Below, piece by piece: positions 9,016 to 17,166 of a stretch of 64,000 nt of DNA. The notes below the pieces were generated by a model, which ran no database searches, was not told the DNA's origin, and saw only the letters and a list, made by a program, of their open reading frames with translations. The translations under genes and the position numbers were made by a program. Numbering within the stretch: position 1 is the stretch's first letter; each line of letters begins with the position of its first letter. This stretch comes from Verrucomicrobium sp. BvORR106 (GTDB taxonomy: Bacteria > Verrucomicrobiota > Verrucomicrobiia > Verrucomicrobiales > Verrucomicrobiaceae), in NCBI RefSeq assembly GCF_000739655.1, contig NZ_BATR01000094.1, positions 1 to 64,000 of the forward strand. Direction: 5' to 3'.

Positions 9016-10619
9016 GCAGGGGGTGGGATCGGGGCGCTGACCGGCCGGACCAAATCTCTCAATAAGGTGGCCAAGTCATCCATCAGGAGCCTCACCTTGG
9101 CGGGATCATACATCTTGATGTCGAAGTGGGCGTGTAGGTCCGTGCTCTGGTTCGTCTCCAGCCCCACGAGATTCATCCCCCAGGGAATGGATGGTGTGCC
9201 TTCCTTGGTTCGCCAGTTACCCAACTTCAACCCGGTGGCGAATTCTTCCGGCAGATCCGGACGACGTCGGTGGTTGATGATGATCATCGGGTGAGGTGCG
9301 AAGCGGTTGTCCTTCTGGCGGGCCAGAACCAGTTCTTCAAAAGGCAGATCTTGGTGCAGGGTCATCTCGTGCACCAGAGCCGACAGCTCTTGCAGCGCTT
9401 CGCGAAAGGTGCCTTTCAACTCCGGCAAGGGCATGACCACTAGATTGACGTAGAGTCCTGGCAGAGGATTCAGCGCAGGACGGCGACGGTCCGTCACGTA
9501 GCGCCCGATGAGTGCTCTGGGGGCGGTGCCATGCCGGCCCAGTGCAATGAGCATGGCCGTGAAGATCACGTTCGCGAGGGTGGTGCCCTCAGCCAGGGAC
9601 AGATCTCTCAAGCGTTGCACCTCCTCCAGGGGAATCGTGTTCTTCACCCGACATTGGCTTACGTCCGGAGTCGCGGGTGGGTCATTTTGCCAGCGGAGTC
9701 CGGTGCAGGCGGGGGCGGGTTCCTTTTTGCCCAGGAGTTGGTTCCACCAGTTCACATGTCTGCTGTAGGCCGGGCCGGTGGGTTCAAGCCATCTACGCTG
9801 CCAGCTGGCAAAGTCGGCAGTCTGGACCGTGAGGTGGGGCAGGGGCGTGCTTGCCGCATTGTCTTCTCCCATGCGTTCCCGGTATATCTGGGAGAGGTCT
9901 TCCAGAAGAATGTTTACAGACTCCCCATCACAAAGGATGTGATGGAGGATGATGCAGAACCGGTAGTCACCTTCACCCACCTTGATGAGATAGAATCGTG
10001 CCAAGGGGCCGGTCGTGAGGTCGAACGGCAGGCGCTTGAGTTGAATCAGCCGGGACTTGGCCTGTTGTTCAGCATCCTCCTGGTCGGAGAAGTCAATAAT
10101 CTCAAGGGGACTTAACGGCGTAGGATGAACGCGTTGGGAAGGGATGCCGTTCTCGTCAGTGAAGGTGGTGCGCAGCGCCTCGTGCCGCTCGATCAGCCGG
10201 GTCACACTTGCAGAGAGTTGCTCCAGGTGGAGTTCAGCCCCTGTCAGAGTGAGCTTTCTCAGCACGGTTTGCCGGGGGTCGGGACCTTTTTCCACGTACT
10301 CCCTCCACATGCGTTCCTGGGCAAAGGTTTGAGGAATTGCGGAGGTCCGGGCGACGGGGATGATGGGAGGTTCGTCGAGTTCGGCAGGAGAGACGCTGAG
10401 ATGGGTGGCCAGGGCATCAATGGTGACGTGCTCCCACAGCAGGGAGGGGGGCAGCTCCCTTCCCAGCCAGGAGGCGAGGTCACCCGTGATCTCCAGCATG
10501 GCCATGGAGTCCATGCCGAGGCTGGTGAAGGGTTCCGCAGCCTCGATGTAGCGCTCAGGCTGCTGGAGGATGGTGGCGATACGAGTCGTAAGCCAGGCTG
10601 TTATTTCCTCTTTGGTCAT
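8979..10619 (-). CDS. NRPS-like didomain: peptidyl/acyl carrier plus condensation domain
   Basis: A 546-residue protein with two domains. Residues about 1-80 form a phosphopantetheine carrier with the GMDSMAML attachment motif (serine 38). Residues about 100-530 are a non-ribosomal peptide synthetase condensation domain with FAQERMW at the start and HHILCDG (residues 226-232), a good match to the HHxxxDG active-site motif. Later core motifs include GRYVTDRRRP and HQDLPFEELV. The gene overlaps the FAAL gene by four bases (ATGA at 10616-10619), which implies translational coupling. The carrier probably takes the acyl chain activated by the ligase and the C domain joins it to an amine or alcohol; no adenylation domain for an amino acid is nearby. 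Confidence 0.88.
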   Translation of the reverse strand: MTKEEITAWLTTRIATILQQPERYIEAAEPFTSLGMDSMAMLEITGDLASWLGRELPPSLLWEHVTIDALATHLSVSPAELDEPPIIPVARTSAIPQTFAQERMWREYVEKGPDPRQTVLRKLTLTGAELHLEQLSASVTRLIERHEALRTTFTDENGIPSQRVHPTPLSPLEIIDFSDQEDAEQQAKSRLIQLKRLPFDLTTGPLARFYLIKVGEGDYRFCIILHHILCDGESVNILLEDLSQIYRERMGEDNAASTPLPHLTVQTADFASWQRRWLEPTGPAYSRHVNWWNQLLGKKEPAPACTGLRWQNDPPATPDVSQCRVKNTIPLEEVQRLRDLSLAEGTTLANVIFTAMLIALGRHGTAPRALIGRYVTDRRRPALNPLPGLYVNLVVMPLPELKGTFREALQELSALVHEMTLHQDLPFEELVLARQKDNRFAPHPMIIINHRRRPDLPEEFATGLKLGNWRTKEGTPSIPWGMNLVGLETNQSTDLHAHFDIKMYDPAKVRLLMDDLATLLRDLVRPVSAPIPPPAHKGTYWSNFFR

Positions 10620-12361
10620 GAAACGGGTCTGCTTTTCAGGTGTTGATCAAGGTAGAGGCGGCGGGCGGCGTGCCGCTGGATCTTGCCGCTGGAGGTTTTG
10701 GGCACGCCCATGGGCGGGAGCAGCACGAGGTCATGCACGCTGATGCCATGTTGCTCGGACACGCCCTGGCGGACGCTTTTCAGGATTTCGTTCCGCAGTG
10801 TTTCTGCGTTTTCCACGGCGGGCGGAGAAACGGATTTCTCTGGGAGTTTTTCAGGGCGTCCCAATTCTGCCAGGACCACCAGCCGCTCGGTGCCGTCCAC
10901 TTCAACGGAGAAGGCCGCACTGGCATTTGATCTCAGGCGGGAGTGACTTGCCTCGACCGTCTGTTCGACGTCCCCAGGGTGGTGATTTTCCCCGGCGATG
11001 ATCATGAGGTCCTTGAGGCGGCCTTCCACCCACAGTCCGTCTTGCGTCACGCATCCCAGATCGCCAGTGCGCAGATACGGGGCGTCATCGCCCTCGGCCA
11101 GCCGCGCCTGGAAAGTGAGCGAGGTTGCTTCTGGTTGATTCCAATAACCGGCGGCGACATGTGGGCCTCGCACCCAGATTTCACCGGTGGTGTCGGGAGG
11201 CAACTCGGTCAATTGCTGGGGATCGACGATCAGGATCTCGCTGTCGAGCCAGCCTCGTCCACAGGAAACCTTGTCGGAGCCTGGACTCGCTCCATTGCCC
11301 CGTGTGACGGGAATTTGACCGGGAGTTCCACCAGCAACAAACAGGGTGGCCTCAGCAAGCCCGTAGCAGGGATACAGCGCGGTCTCCCTGAATCCGAAAG
11401 AGGAAAATGCCCGGGAAAAGTTTCTGAGCGTCTCCGCGCGGACGGGTTCTGCCCCGTTAAATGCGACCTTCCAGCAGGAGAGATCCAGACCCTCCATTTG
11501 CGCGGGGGTGACCTTTCTTGCGCACAGGTCATAGCCGAAGTTCGGGCCTCCGCTGGTGTGGGCCCGGTAGCGGGAGATGGCACGGAGCCAGCGCACCGGC
11601 TTGGTGACGAAGGTCTCCGGCGGCATGAGCACCGCGTGTGCACCCAGATAGAGAGCCTGCATCACGTTTCCGATCAAGCCCATGTCATGAAACAACGGCA
11701 GCCAGACGACGATGGTGGAGCTCGCGTCCTGGGCGAATGCATGTCTCAGCATCTCATGATTGGCCATGAGATTGGCATGAGTGACAATCACCCCTTTGGG
11801 CGCTGAAGTGGACCCTGAGGTGTACTGGAGAAATGCGATGCTTCCGGCGTGCAGAGCAGGTGGTTGCCAATGCCCGGCCGTGTGGATGGATAGCGTCTCC
11901 GTGGCCATCCAGGGGATGCTCTGCATCTCTGGTGCCGCATCCCTCTTCGAGAGCATGGCGGTGGTGGTAAAGACGCAAGTGGGCCGGGCGTCGTCGAAGA
12001 TGCACTGGAGCCGCTGGAAGTTGCGGTTCATTCGCGGCGGGAACGCGGGCACGGCAATGACGCCGGCGTAGAGGCAGCCAAAGAACGCGACCATGAACTC
12101 CAGGCCTGAGGGGTAGAGCAACAACACCCGCTCTCCCGGCAGAATCTGCGCAGCCTGGAGATGCGCCGCGATGGATCGCGCTCTCTCGTCCAGCTCGGCA
12201 TAGGTGACTTTTGCGGTCTCGTTTTCACCATCACCCAGGAGGGTGAGAGCGGGAGAGTCACCGTGGGCTGCCGCGGCACGTTGCAGGTGCTCCACCCAGG
12301 TGCACGAGGGCGATAGACCGGGGGTATCGGGCAAGGCGGAGTTGGCGAACAAGGCTGGCAA
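10616..12361 (-). CDS. Fatty-acyl-AMP ligase (FAAL)
   Basis: An ANL-superfamily adenylating enzyme of about 581 residues. VLLLYPSGLEFMVAFFGCLY followed by GVIAVPAFPPR is characteristic of FAALs, which pass fatty acyl-adenylates to carrier proteins rather than CoA. The P-loop-like core is LQYTSGSTSAPKGVIVTH; WLPLFHDMGLIG, FNGAEPV, YGLAEATL, TGDLG and a C-terminal PKTSSGKIQRH with the catalytic lysine all follow in order. The open frame runs upstream to 12793 but that part lies inside the P450 gene and has no similarity to FAALs. The TTG at 12361, two bases after the P450 stop codon, gives the normal family length. It is the middle gene of a three-gene operon. Confidence 0.9.
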   Translation of the reverse strand: MPALFANSALPDTPGLSPSCTWVEHLQRAAAAHGDSPALTLLGDGENETAKVTYAELDERARSIAAHLQAAQILPGERVLLLYPSGLEFMVAFFGCLYAGVIAVPAFPPRMNRNFQRLQCIFDDARPTCVFTTTAMLSKRDAAPEMQSIPWMATETLSIHTAGHWQPPALHAGSIAFLQYTSGSTSAPKGVIVTHANLMANHEMLRHAFAQDASSTIVVWLPLFHDMGLIGNVMQALYLGAHAVLMPPETFVTKPVRWLRAISRYRAHTSGGPNFGYDLCARKVTPAQMEGLDLSCWKVAFNGAEPVRAETLRNFSRAFSSFGFRETALYPCYGLAEATLFVAGGTPGQIPVTRGNGASPGSDKVSCGRGWLDSEILIVDPQQLTELPPDTTGEIWVRGPHVAAGYWNQPEATSLTFQARLAEGDDAPYLRTGDLGCVTQDGLWVEGRLKDLMIIAGENHHPGDVEQTVEASHSRLRSNASAAFSVEVDGTERLVVLAELGRPEKLPEKSVSPPAVENAETLRNEILKSVRQGVSEQHGISVHDLVLLPPMGVPKTSSGKIQRHAARRLYLDQHLKSRPVS

Positions 12362-12363
12362 GA

Positions 12364-13719
12364 TCAGGCGGCGATGGAGGGTTTCCGCGGCAGGATGCGA
12401 CTGGGCAGGCCATGCCTCTGTCGGAGGGTGAGGAGGGGGGCGATTTCCACCGAATGGGCACAGGGCACCACCTGGAAGCGCTGTGCCAGTGCTGCGAGAA
12501 TGAGCGGCCCCTCCAGCATGGCGAAACCCATGCCGAGACATTGGTGCCGGCCTGCTGAGAAAGGCAGGTGGGCGTACTTGTGCCGGGTGGAGGAGGGTGC
12601 TTCCTCGAACCTTTCCGGGCGGAACTCCCAGGGTGAATCCCAGTGCACCGGATGACGGTGGGTGGTGTAGGGGCAGATGAGCACCGAACCTCCGGCAGGG
12701 ATCTCCTGCCCCCCGATGCTGGCGGCTGAAAGCGATTTGCGCATCATGAACCACACTGGAGGATAGAGCCGCATCGCTTCTTGAAACACACAACGGGTGT
12801 AGGTGAGTCGGCCCAGATCAGCATGAGACGGCGGAGCTCCCATCAGCGTCTGTTCCAGCTCCTGGACCAAGCGGGTCTCCACCTCGGGATGAGAGGCCAG
12901 CAAGTGCCACGCCCAGGTGAGGATCACGGCCGTGGTTTCATGACCGCCCAGGATCATGGTCACCACCTCATCCCTGATCTGTTTTTCCGTAAGCGGCTCG
13001 CCCGTGGTGTTGTCGATTCCCCCCATCAACAGCGGCATCAGGTGAGATTCGTGCACGCCATCCGACGATTGTTTCCTCGCTTGTTCCATGATGCCCTGCA
13101 CCAGAGCGTCGAGCTCCGCCAGGGCTGACTTGAAGTCTGTGTTCCTTCCAGGGGAGAACTTGTGGGGCTGGTTGAAGAAGGTCCCGGCAAGCTGTCCCAA
13201 GTCGTCGATGATCGAGGTGACTGATCGGTCCACCCGGGCCAGATCCTCTCCGAGCCCCGTGGAGAACAGGCATTGCAGAATGATATCGAGGCTGAGTTGC
13301 CGCATGTGTGCCGACACATCGATCACCTCTTCCGCACCGGCTGCGCTTTCCCAGCGCCTGAGCCAATCATCCGTGCAACGTCTGACCACGGGAAGAAAGG
13401 AATGAACGCAAGGCTCGCGAAAGGCCGGCTGCATGAGCTTTCGCTGGGATTTCCAGTAGGGGCCGTCACTGGCCAGCAACCCTTGCCCGAGCAAGACGGT
13501 CACCAGCGGTGTCCTGACAAAATTCTGGCTTTGCAGGATATTGCGGATGTCAGTTGGGTCGTTAAAGAAACTAATTTCTCCATAAGCAGACCGGTACCGG
13601 GCTTGATCTCCTTGTTCGTCCAGAAGGGTGAACAGAAACTCAAGGGAACCCGGAAGAGGAGGGCGCTGGTTGGTCGCGGTGGCGGACCTGGAGGGCGTGT
13701 CTTGCGGCGCTATGAACAT
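12364..13719 (-). CDS. Cytochrome P450
   Basis: A 451-residue heme monooxygenase without a membrane anchor. The I-helix motif is GGHETTAVILTWAW, the K-helix ExxR motif sits in FQEAMRLYPPVW, and the heme-binding loop is FSAGRHQCLGMGFA with the proximal ligand Cys394. Overall it resembles the CYP102/CYP110-like group of bacterial fatty-acid-type P450s, but subfamily assignment needs alignment. It is the first gene of the operon with FAAL and carrier-condensation genes, so oxidation of a fatty chain, free or carrier-bound, is the natural inference. No dedicated ferredoxin or reductase gene lies beside it. Confidence 0.95.
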   Translation of the reverse strand: MFIAPQDTPSRSATATNQRPPLPGSLEFLFTLLDEQGDQARYRSAYGEISFFNDPTDIRNILQSQNFVRTPLVTVLLGQGLLASDGPYWKSQRKLMQPAFREPCVHSFLPVVRRCTDDWLRRWESAAGAEEVIDVSAHMRQLSLDIILQCLFSTGLGEDLARVDRSVTSIIDDLGQLAGTFFNQPHKFSPGRNTDFKSALAELDALVQGIMEQARKQSSDGVHESHLMPLLMGGIDNTTGEPLTEKQIRDEVVTMILGGHETTAVILTWAWHLLASHPEVETRLVQELEQTLMGAPPSHADLGRLTYTRCVFQEAMRLYPPVWFMMRKSLSAASIGGQEIPAGGSVLICPYTTHRHPVHWDSPWEFRPERFEEAPSSTRHKYAHLPFSAGRHQCLGMGFAMLEGPLILAALAQRFQVVPCAHSVEIAPLLTLRQRHGLPSRILPRKPSIAA

Positions 13720-13772
13720 GCGTGGGCTAAATTCCCATCATGATCATTGATCGATCTCTTGCCAATCTTCAT

Positions 13773-13810
13773 ATAATTGCATCATGACAATTATTGCATG
13801 TTCGATGCAA
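13773..13810. promoter_or_regulatory. Dyad-rich putative operator/promoter of the P450 operon
   Basis: Two adjoining inverted repeats lie 50-90 bases upstream of the P450 start: ATAATTG (13773-13779) with CAATTAT (13788-13794), and TTGCAT (13794-13799) with ATGCAA (13805-13810). The stretch is AT-rich in an otherwise GC-rich window. This is the expected place for a regulator of the operon; the ArsR gene 70 bases away is the obvious candidate, but the link is inferred. Confidence 0.5.
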
Positions 13811-13854
13811 ACATCCTGCTAATGCATCCAGCTTCTCCATGATGGAGAGGCTTA

Positions 13855-13870
13855 AGAAACTATAGTTTCT
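13855..13870. promoter_or_regulatory. Perfect 16-bp palindrome between ArsR and P450 genes
   Basis: AGAAACTATAGTTTCT is a perfect palindrome eight bases past the end of the arsR coding region, with a second dyad TCTCCAT-G-ATGGAGA at 13834-13848. The pair could bind a dimeric repressor or form a weak transcript end for the ArsR gene; no U-tract supports the latter. Confidence 0.45.
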
Positions 13871-13877
13871 CTTTTGG

Positions 13878-14180
13878 CTAGGTCTCTTTCTCGACCAATT
13901 TCAAAAGGCCGGGGAACCGCTCGTCCAGCTCTTTCTTCCTGAGAGAGCTCATGCAGCGGGTGCCCTCAGACTGTGTGTGGATGATGCCGGCCTGACGCAA
14001 TACGTCGAAGTGGTGTGACCGGGTGGCCTTGGAGATCTCCAGCGGCACTTCATGACAGGCCAGGGACGCATCTCGCGAAAGCAGCTCCCGCACGATCGCC
14101 ACGCGGCATGGATCCGCCAGTGCCTGCATCACAGCAGGCAGGGTGACATCTTCCATGGCAGGGTGGTGGTACGTTTTCAT
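13878..14180 (-). CDS. ArsR family winged-helix repressor
   Basis: A 100-residue winged helix-turn-helix protein. ALADPCRVAIVRELL is the typical ArsR first helix; EISKATRSHHFDVLRQAGII is the recognition helix and start of the wing with the SxHxxxLRxAG pattern. The usual metal-sensing ELCVC motif is missing (LACHEVPLEIS stands there), so a non-metal signal is likely. It is transcribed divergently from the Old Yellow Enzyme gene; this layout is common for repressors of electrophile-responsive reductases. It could also control the P450 operon downstream of it. Confidence 0.88.
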   Translation of the reverse strand: MKTYHHPAMEDVTLPAVMQALADPCRVAIVRELLSRDASLACHEVPLEISKATRSHHFDVLRQAGIIHTQSEGTRCMSSLRKKELDERFPGLLKLVEKET

Positions 14181-14246
14181 TTCTTTCGGACTTTTGATTT
14201 ACCACTGAGGGTGGAGTTCGACAATGGATGGAAATTTTTTCACGGA

Positions 14247-14278
14247 ATGGATGCGTCCATGGTTCGACGAAGTTCGAA
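14247..14278. promoter_or_regulatory. Putative ArsR operator upstream of the OYE gene
   Basis: Two imperfect dyads occupy the divergent promoter region: ATGGA-N4-TCCAT (14247-14260) and TTCGA-N6-TCGAA (14263-14278). They end about 22 bases before the OYE start codon at 14301. Position fits a repressor site between the divergent genes; there is no direct evidence for binding. Confidence 0.35.
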
Positions 14279-14300
14279 CTTGCTGGGAATTCATTATCAT

Positions 14301-15371
14301 ATGCCTTCCCTTCAAGATCCTCTCCAAGTCGGCGCCTGGACGCTGCCCAACCGCATCATCATGGCTCCGCTCACGCGTTGCCGCTCCAGCGAGGGCCGGG
14401 TGCCCAACGCGATGATGCAGGAGTATTACGCGCAACGGGCTGACGCAGGACTCATCATCTCCGAGGCCACCTCCGTCACCCCAATGGGAGTGGGGTATCC
14501 TGACACCCCGGGAATTTGGTCGGAAGCCCAAGTGGAAGGCTGGAAAGGCGTGACCGACGCCGTCCACGCCAAGGGGGGGCGCATCATCCTACAGCTCTGG
14601 CACGTGGGACGTGTCTCGGACCCAGTGTATTTGAATGGGGAGTTGCCCGTGGCTCCCAGTGCGGTCCAACCCGCCGGGCACGTCAGCCTGATCCGCCCTG
14701 AGAAAGCATTCGTCACCCCGCGTGCGCTGGAGCTTGATGAAATCCCCGGCATCATCGAAGCCTACCGCAAAGGTGCGGAAAATGCCAAGGCGGCAGGCTT
14801 TGACGGGGTGGAGATCCACGGGGCCAATGGCTATCTTCTGGACCAGTTCCTTCAGGACAAAACAAACCTGCGGACGGATGAGTACGGCGGCAGTGTGGAG
14901 AATCGGGCCCGTCTGATGCTGGAGGTGACGGACGCGGTGATTTCAGTGTGGGGAGCAGATCGCGTGGGCATGCATCTGGCTCCGCGTGGGGACGCTCATG
15001 ACATGGGGGACAGCCACCCGCTCTCCACCTTCGCCTATGTGGCCAAGGAACTGGGCAGCCGGGGCATCGCTTTCATTTGTGCCCGCGAATCGCTGGGAGA
15101 CAAACGTATCGGACCGGCCCTCAAGCGCACCTTCGGGGGCGTGTACATCTCCAACGAGCGCTTCACGAAGGAAACCGCCGAGCAGGTGCTGACCGCCGGG
15201 GAGGCAGATGCCGTGGCCTTCGGCGTGCCCTTTATTGCCAACCCGGATCTCGTGGAACGCTTCCGCCAGGACGCTCCTCTGAACGCCCCGGATCCCTCCA
15301 CCTTCTACGGCAAGGGGCCTAAGGGCTACACCGACTATCCCACGCTGGAAGAAGTGACAGTTCTGGCCTGA
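14301..15371 (+). CDS. Old Yellow Enzyme family NADH:flavin oxidoreductase (NemA-like alkene reductase)
   Basis: A 356-residue FMN-dependent TIM-barrel reductase. LPNRIIMAPLTRCRSSEGRV is the classical OYE start. The substrate-binding histidine/asparagine pair is in EIHGANGYLLDQFLQD (His173, Asn176), followed by TNLRTDEYGGSVENR. FGVPFIANPDLVERF is the phosphate-binding end. These enzymes reduce activated double bonds and nitro compounds such as N-ethylmaleimide. I use ATG 14301 (MPSLQDPL) since upstream codons run across the divergent promoter. First of a gene series with DUF5069, alcohol dehydrogenase and MFS genes. Confidence 0.95.
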   Translation: MPSLQDPLQVGAWTLPNRIIMAPLTRCRSSEGRVPNAMMQEYYAQRADAGLIISEATSVTPMGVGYPDTPGIWSEAQVEGWKGVTDAVHAKGGRIILQLWHVGRVSDPVYLNGELPVAPSAVQPAGHVSLIRPEKAFVTPRALELDEIPGIIEAYRKGAENAKAAGFDGVEIHGANGYLLDQFLQDKTNLRTDEYGGSVENRARLMLEVTDAVISVWGADRVGMHLAPRGDAHDMGDSHPLSTFAYVAKELGSRGIAFICARESLGDKRIGPALKRTFGGVYISNERFTKETAEQVLTAGEADAVAFGVPFIANPDLVERFRQDAPLNAPDPSTFYGKGPKGYTDYPTLEEVTVLA

Positions 15372-15438
15372 GCCCCCAACGATTCCCCACCAAAGAACAC
15401 TGATAATTGCCACTTCACTGACAGAGACATCCCGAACC

Positions 15439-15894
15439 ATGAGCACCCTCTCTCACGCGCCTGACCTCACCCAGCGCCCACCCCGTAGTCCTCGCGTCCG
15501 TCTCGGAGGCTATGTCATCCTGCCTCGCATGCTCGACAAAGGGCGTGCTTCGCTCATCGGCAAGAGCGGCGAATACCACTATGCGTGTCCCCTGGACCAA
15601 CGGTTCCTGGCTTTTGCCGGCATCGACCAAGAGAAGCTGAAGGATCTGCTCGCCACTGGAGCGGGTGATGAAGAGGTTCTGAACTGGATCACCGAGAATA
15701 GCACCACCAAGCCTCAGGATTGGGAAATCGCCCACTGGACCCAACACCAGGAACAGCGCACCCCTTCCGACGTGGAGACGAAAGGTTATTTCATCAAGCT
15801 CCAGGCATCGGTGAGCGAAACCCGGGAGGACATTCTGACGTGGTTCGACCTGCTGGACGCAGAAGACTTTGTCAGCTTCGGCGGCAAACGGTAA
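15439..15894 (+). CDS. DUF5069 domain protein
   Basis: A 151-residue soluble protein. The segments PRSPRVRLGGYVILPRMLDK, LIGKSGEYHYACPLDQRFL and a C-terminal tract ending in TWFDLLDAEDFVSFGGKR match the DUF5069 family as I know it, which has no assigned function and is frequent in Verrucomicrobiota. It lies 67 bases after the OYE gene on the same strand, so it is probably cotranscribed. A strong hairpin follows it. Confidence 0.8.
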   Translation: MSTLSHAPDLTQRPPRSPRVRLGGYVILPRMLDKGRASLIGKSGEYHYACPLDQRFLAFAGIDQEKLKDLLATGAGDEEVLNWITENSTTKPQDWEIAHWTQHQEQRTPSDVETKGYFIKLQASVSETREDILTWFDLLDAEDFVSFGGKR

Positions 15895-15903
15895 GACGAA
15901 TTA

Positions 15904-15935
15904 TTCGGGCTCCAGGCTGAGGCATGGAGCCCGAA
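15904..15935 (+). terminator. Hairpin terminator after DUF5069 gene
   Basis: TTCGGGCTCCA (15904-15914) pairs perfectly with TGGAGCCCGAA (15925-15935), an 11-bp stem with a 10-base loop, followed by CTTTGT. It lies 10 bases after the stop codon and probably separates OYE-DUF5069 from the alcohol dehydrogenase, at least in part. Confidence 0.7.
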
Positions 15936-16020
15936 CTTTGTCTGGCCACTCTTCCCGCCGCCTGCTTCTTTAGACATTGCTGCAATCCGACCCACAAACC
16001 CTCCTCCGATCCATTCTCAT

Positions 16021-17082
16021 ATGAAAGCCGCCCGTGGTTACGCCGCTCAAAGTGCTGACAGTCCCCTCAATTTTTACTCGTTTGAGCGCCGGGATCCGCA
16101 GCCTCATGATGTGCAAATTGAGATCCTTTATTGCGGAGTCTGCCACTCAGACCTGCACCAGGCGCGCAATGAATGGCAGAACACGATTTACCCCTGCGTG
16201 CCTGGGCATGAGATCGTGGGCCGGGTGACGGCGGTGGGGGGCAGTGTGACGAAGTTCAAGGAAGGGGATCTGGCCGCTGTGGGCTGCATGGTGGACTCCT
16301 GCCGCGAGTGTGAGAACTGCAAGGCAGGGGAGGAGCAGTACTGCGACCACGCCCCGGTTTTCACCTACAATGGCCCTGACAAGCACTCCGGCACCCAGAC
16401 CTTTGGCGGCTACTCGGACAGCATCGTGGTGGATGAGGCCTTTGTGCTGAAGGTGCCCGCCAATCTGGATCTGGCCGCGGTGGCGCCTCTGCTCTGCGCC
16501 GGCATCACCACCTACTCCCCGCTGCGTCACTGGAAGGTGAAGAAGGGGCAAAAGGTCGGCATCGTTGGCCTGGGTGGGCTGGGACACATGGGGCTCAAGT
16601 TTGCCCATGCCTTTGGCGCGCATACCGTACTTTTCACCACCTCCCCCAATAAAGTGGAGGATGCCCTCAGGCTGGGTGCAGATGAGGTGATCATCTCGAA
16701 GGATGAAGATGAGATGAACAAACACGCGTTGAGCTTCGACTTCATTCTGGATGCGGTGTCCGCCCAGCATGATCTGAACGCCTATCTCAATCTCCTGAAG
16801 CGGGACGGCACGCTGACGCTGGTGGGCGCTCCGGAGCATCCGCTGCCCGTGTCCTCCTTCAGCCTGTTGTTCAAACGTCGTCAACTGGCCGGATCACTGA
16901 TTGGCGGCATTGCCGAGACTCAGGAGATGCTGGACTTCTGCGGCACTCACAACATCGCGTCGGACATCGAATTGATCAAGATCCAGCAGGTGAACGAAGC
17001 CTATGACCGCCTGCTGAAGAGCGACGTGAAGTATCGCTTCGTGATCGACATGGCTTCACTCAAGGAAACCACCGCGGCTTAG
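16021..17082 (+). CDS. Zinc-dependent NAD(P) alcohol dehydrogenase (cinnamyl-alcohol dehydrogenase group)
   Basis: A 353-residue medium-chain dehydrogenase. Catalytic zinc ligands are in YCGVCHSDLHQAR and GHEIVG; the structural zinc site is the four-cysteine lobe SCRECENCKAGEEQYCDH. The coenzyme-binding loop is VGLGGLGHMGLKFAHAFG. The set matches the CAD/YahK/AdhC branch, which reduces aromatic and aliphatic aldehydes with NADPH. Placed between OYE and an MFS exporter gene, an aldehyde-detoxifying role is a reasonable inference. Confidence 0.94.
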   Translation: MKAARGYAAQSADSPLNFYSFERRDPQPHDVQIEILYCGVCHSDLHQARNEWQNTIYPCVPGHEIVGRVTAVGGSVTKFKEGDLAAVGCMVDSCRECENCKAGEEQYCDHAPVFTYNGPDKHSGTQTFGGYSDSIVVDEAFVLKVPANLDLAAVAPLLCAGITTYSPLRHWKVKKGQKVGIVGLGGLGHMGLKFAHAFGAHTVLFTTSPNKVEDALRLGADEVIISKDEDEMNKHALSFDFILDAVSAQHDLNAYLNLLKRDGTLTLVGAPEHPLPVSSFSLLFKRRQLAGSLIGGIAETQEMLDFCGTHNIASDIELIKIQQVNEAYDRLLKSDVKYRFVIDMASLKETTAA

Positions 17083-17166
17083 CATGGGAGTGCGGAACCT
17101 GGGAAATCCTCCTCGCTCGCCTCGGAAGTGGTGTAAGAAGAGGGCGCACTGAATTTGCGCGTGCCC

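Noticed and set aside
12362-12793. Upstream extension of the FAAL frame
   Set aside because: It lies in another register of the P450 gene and has no similarity to adenylating enzymes.
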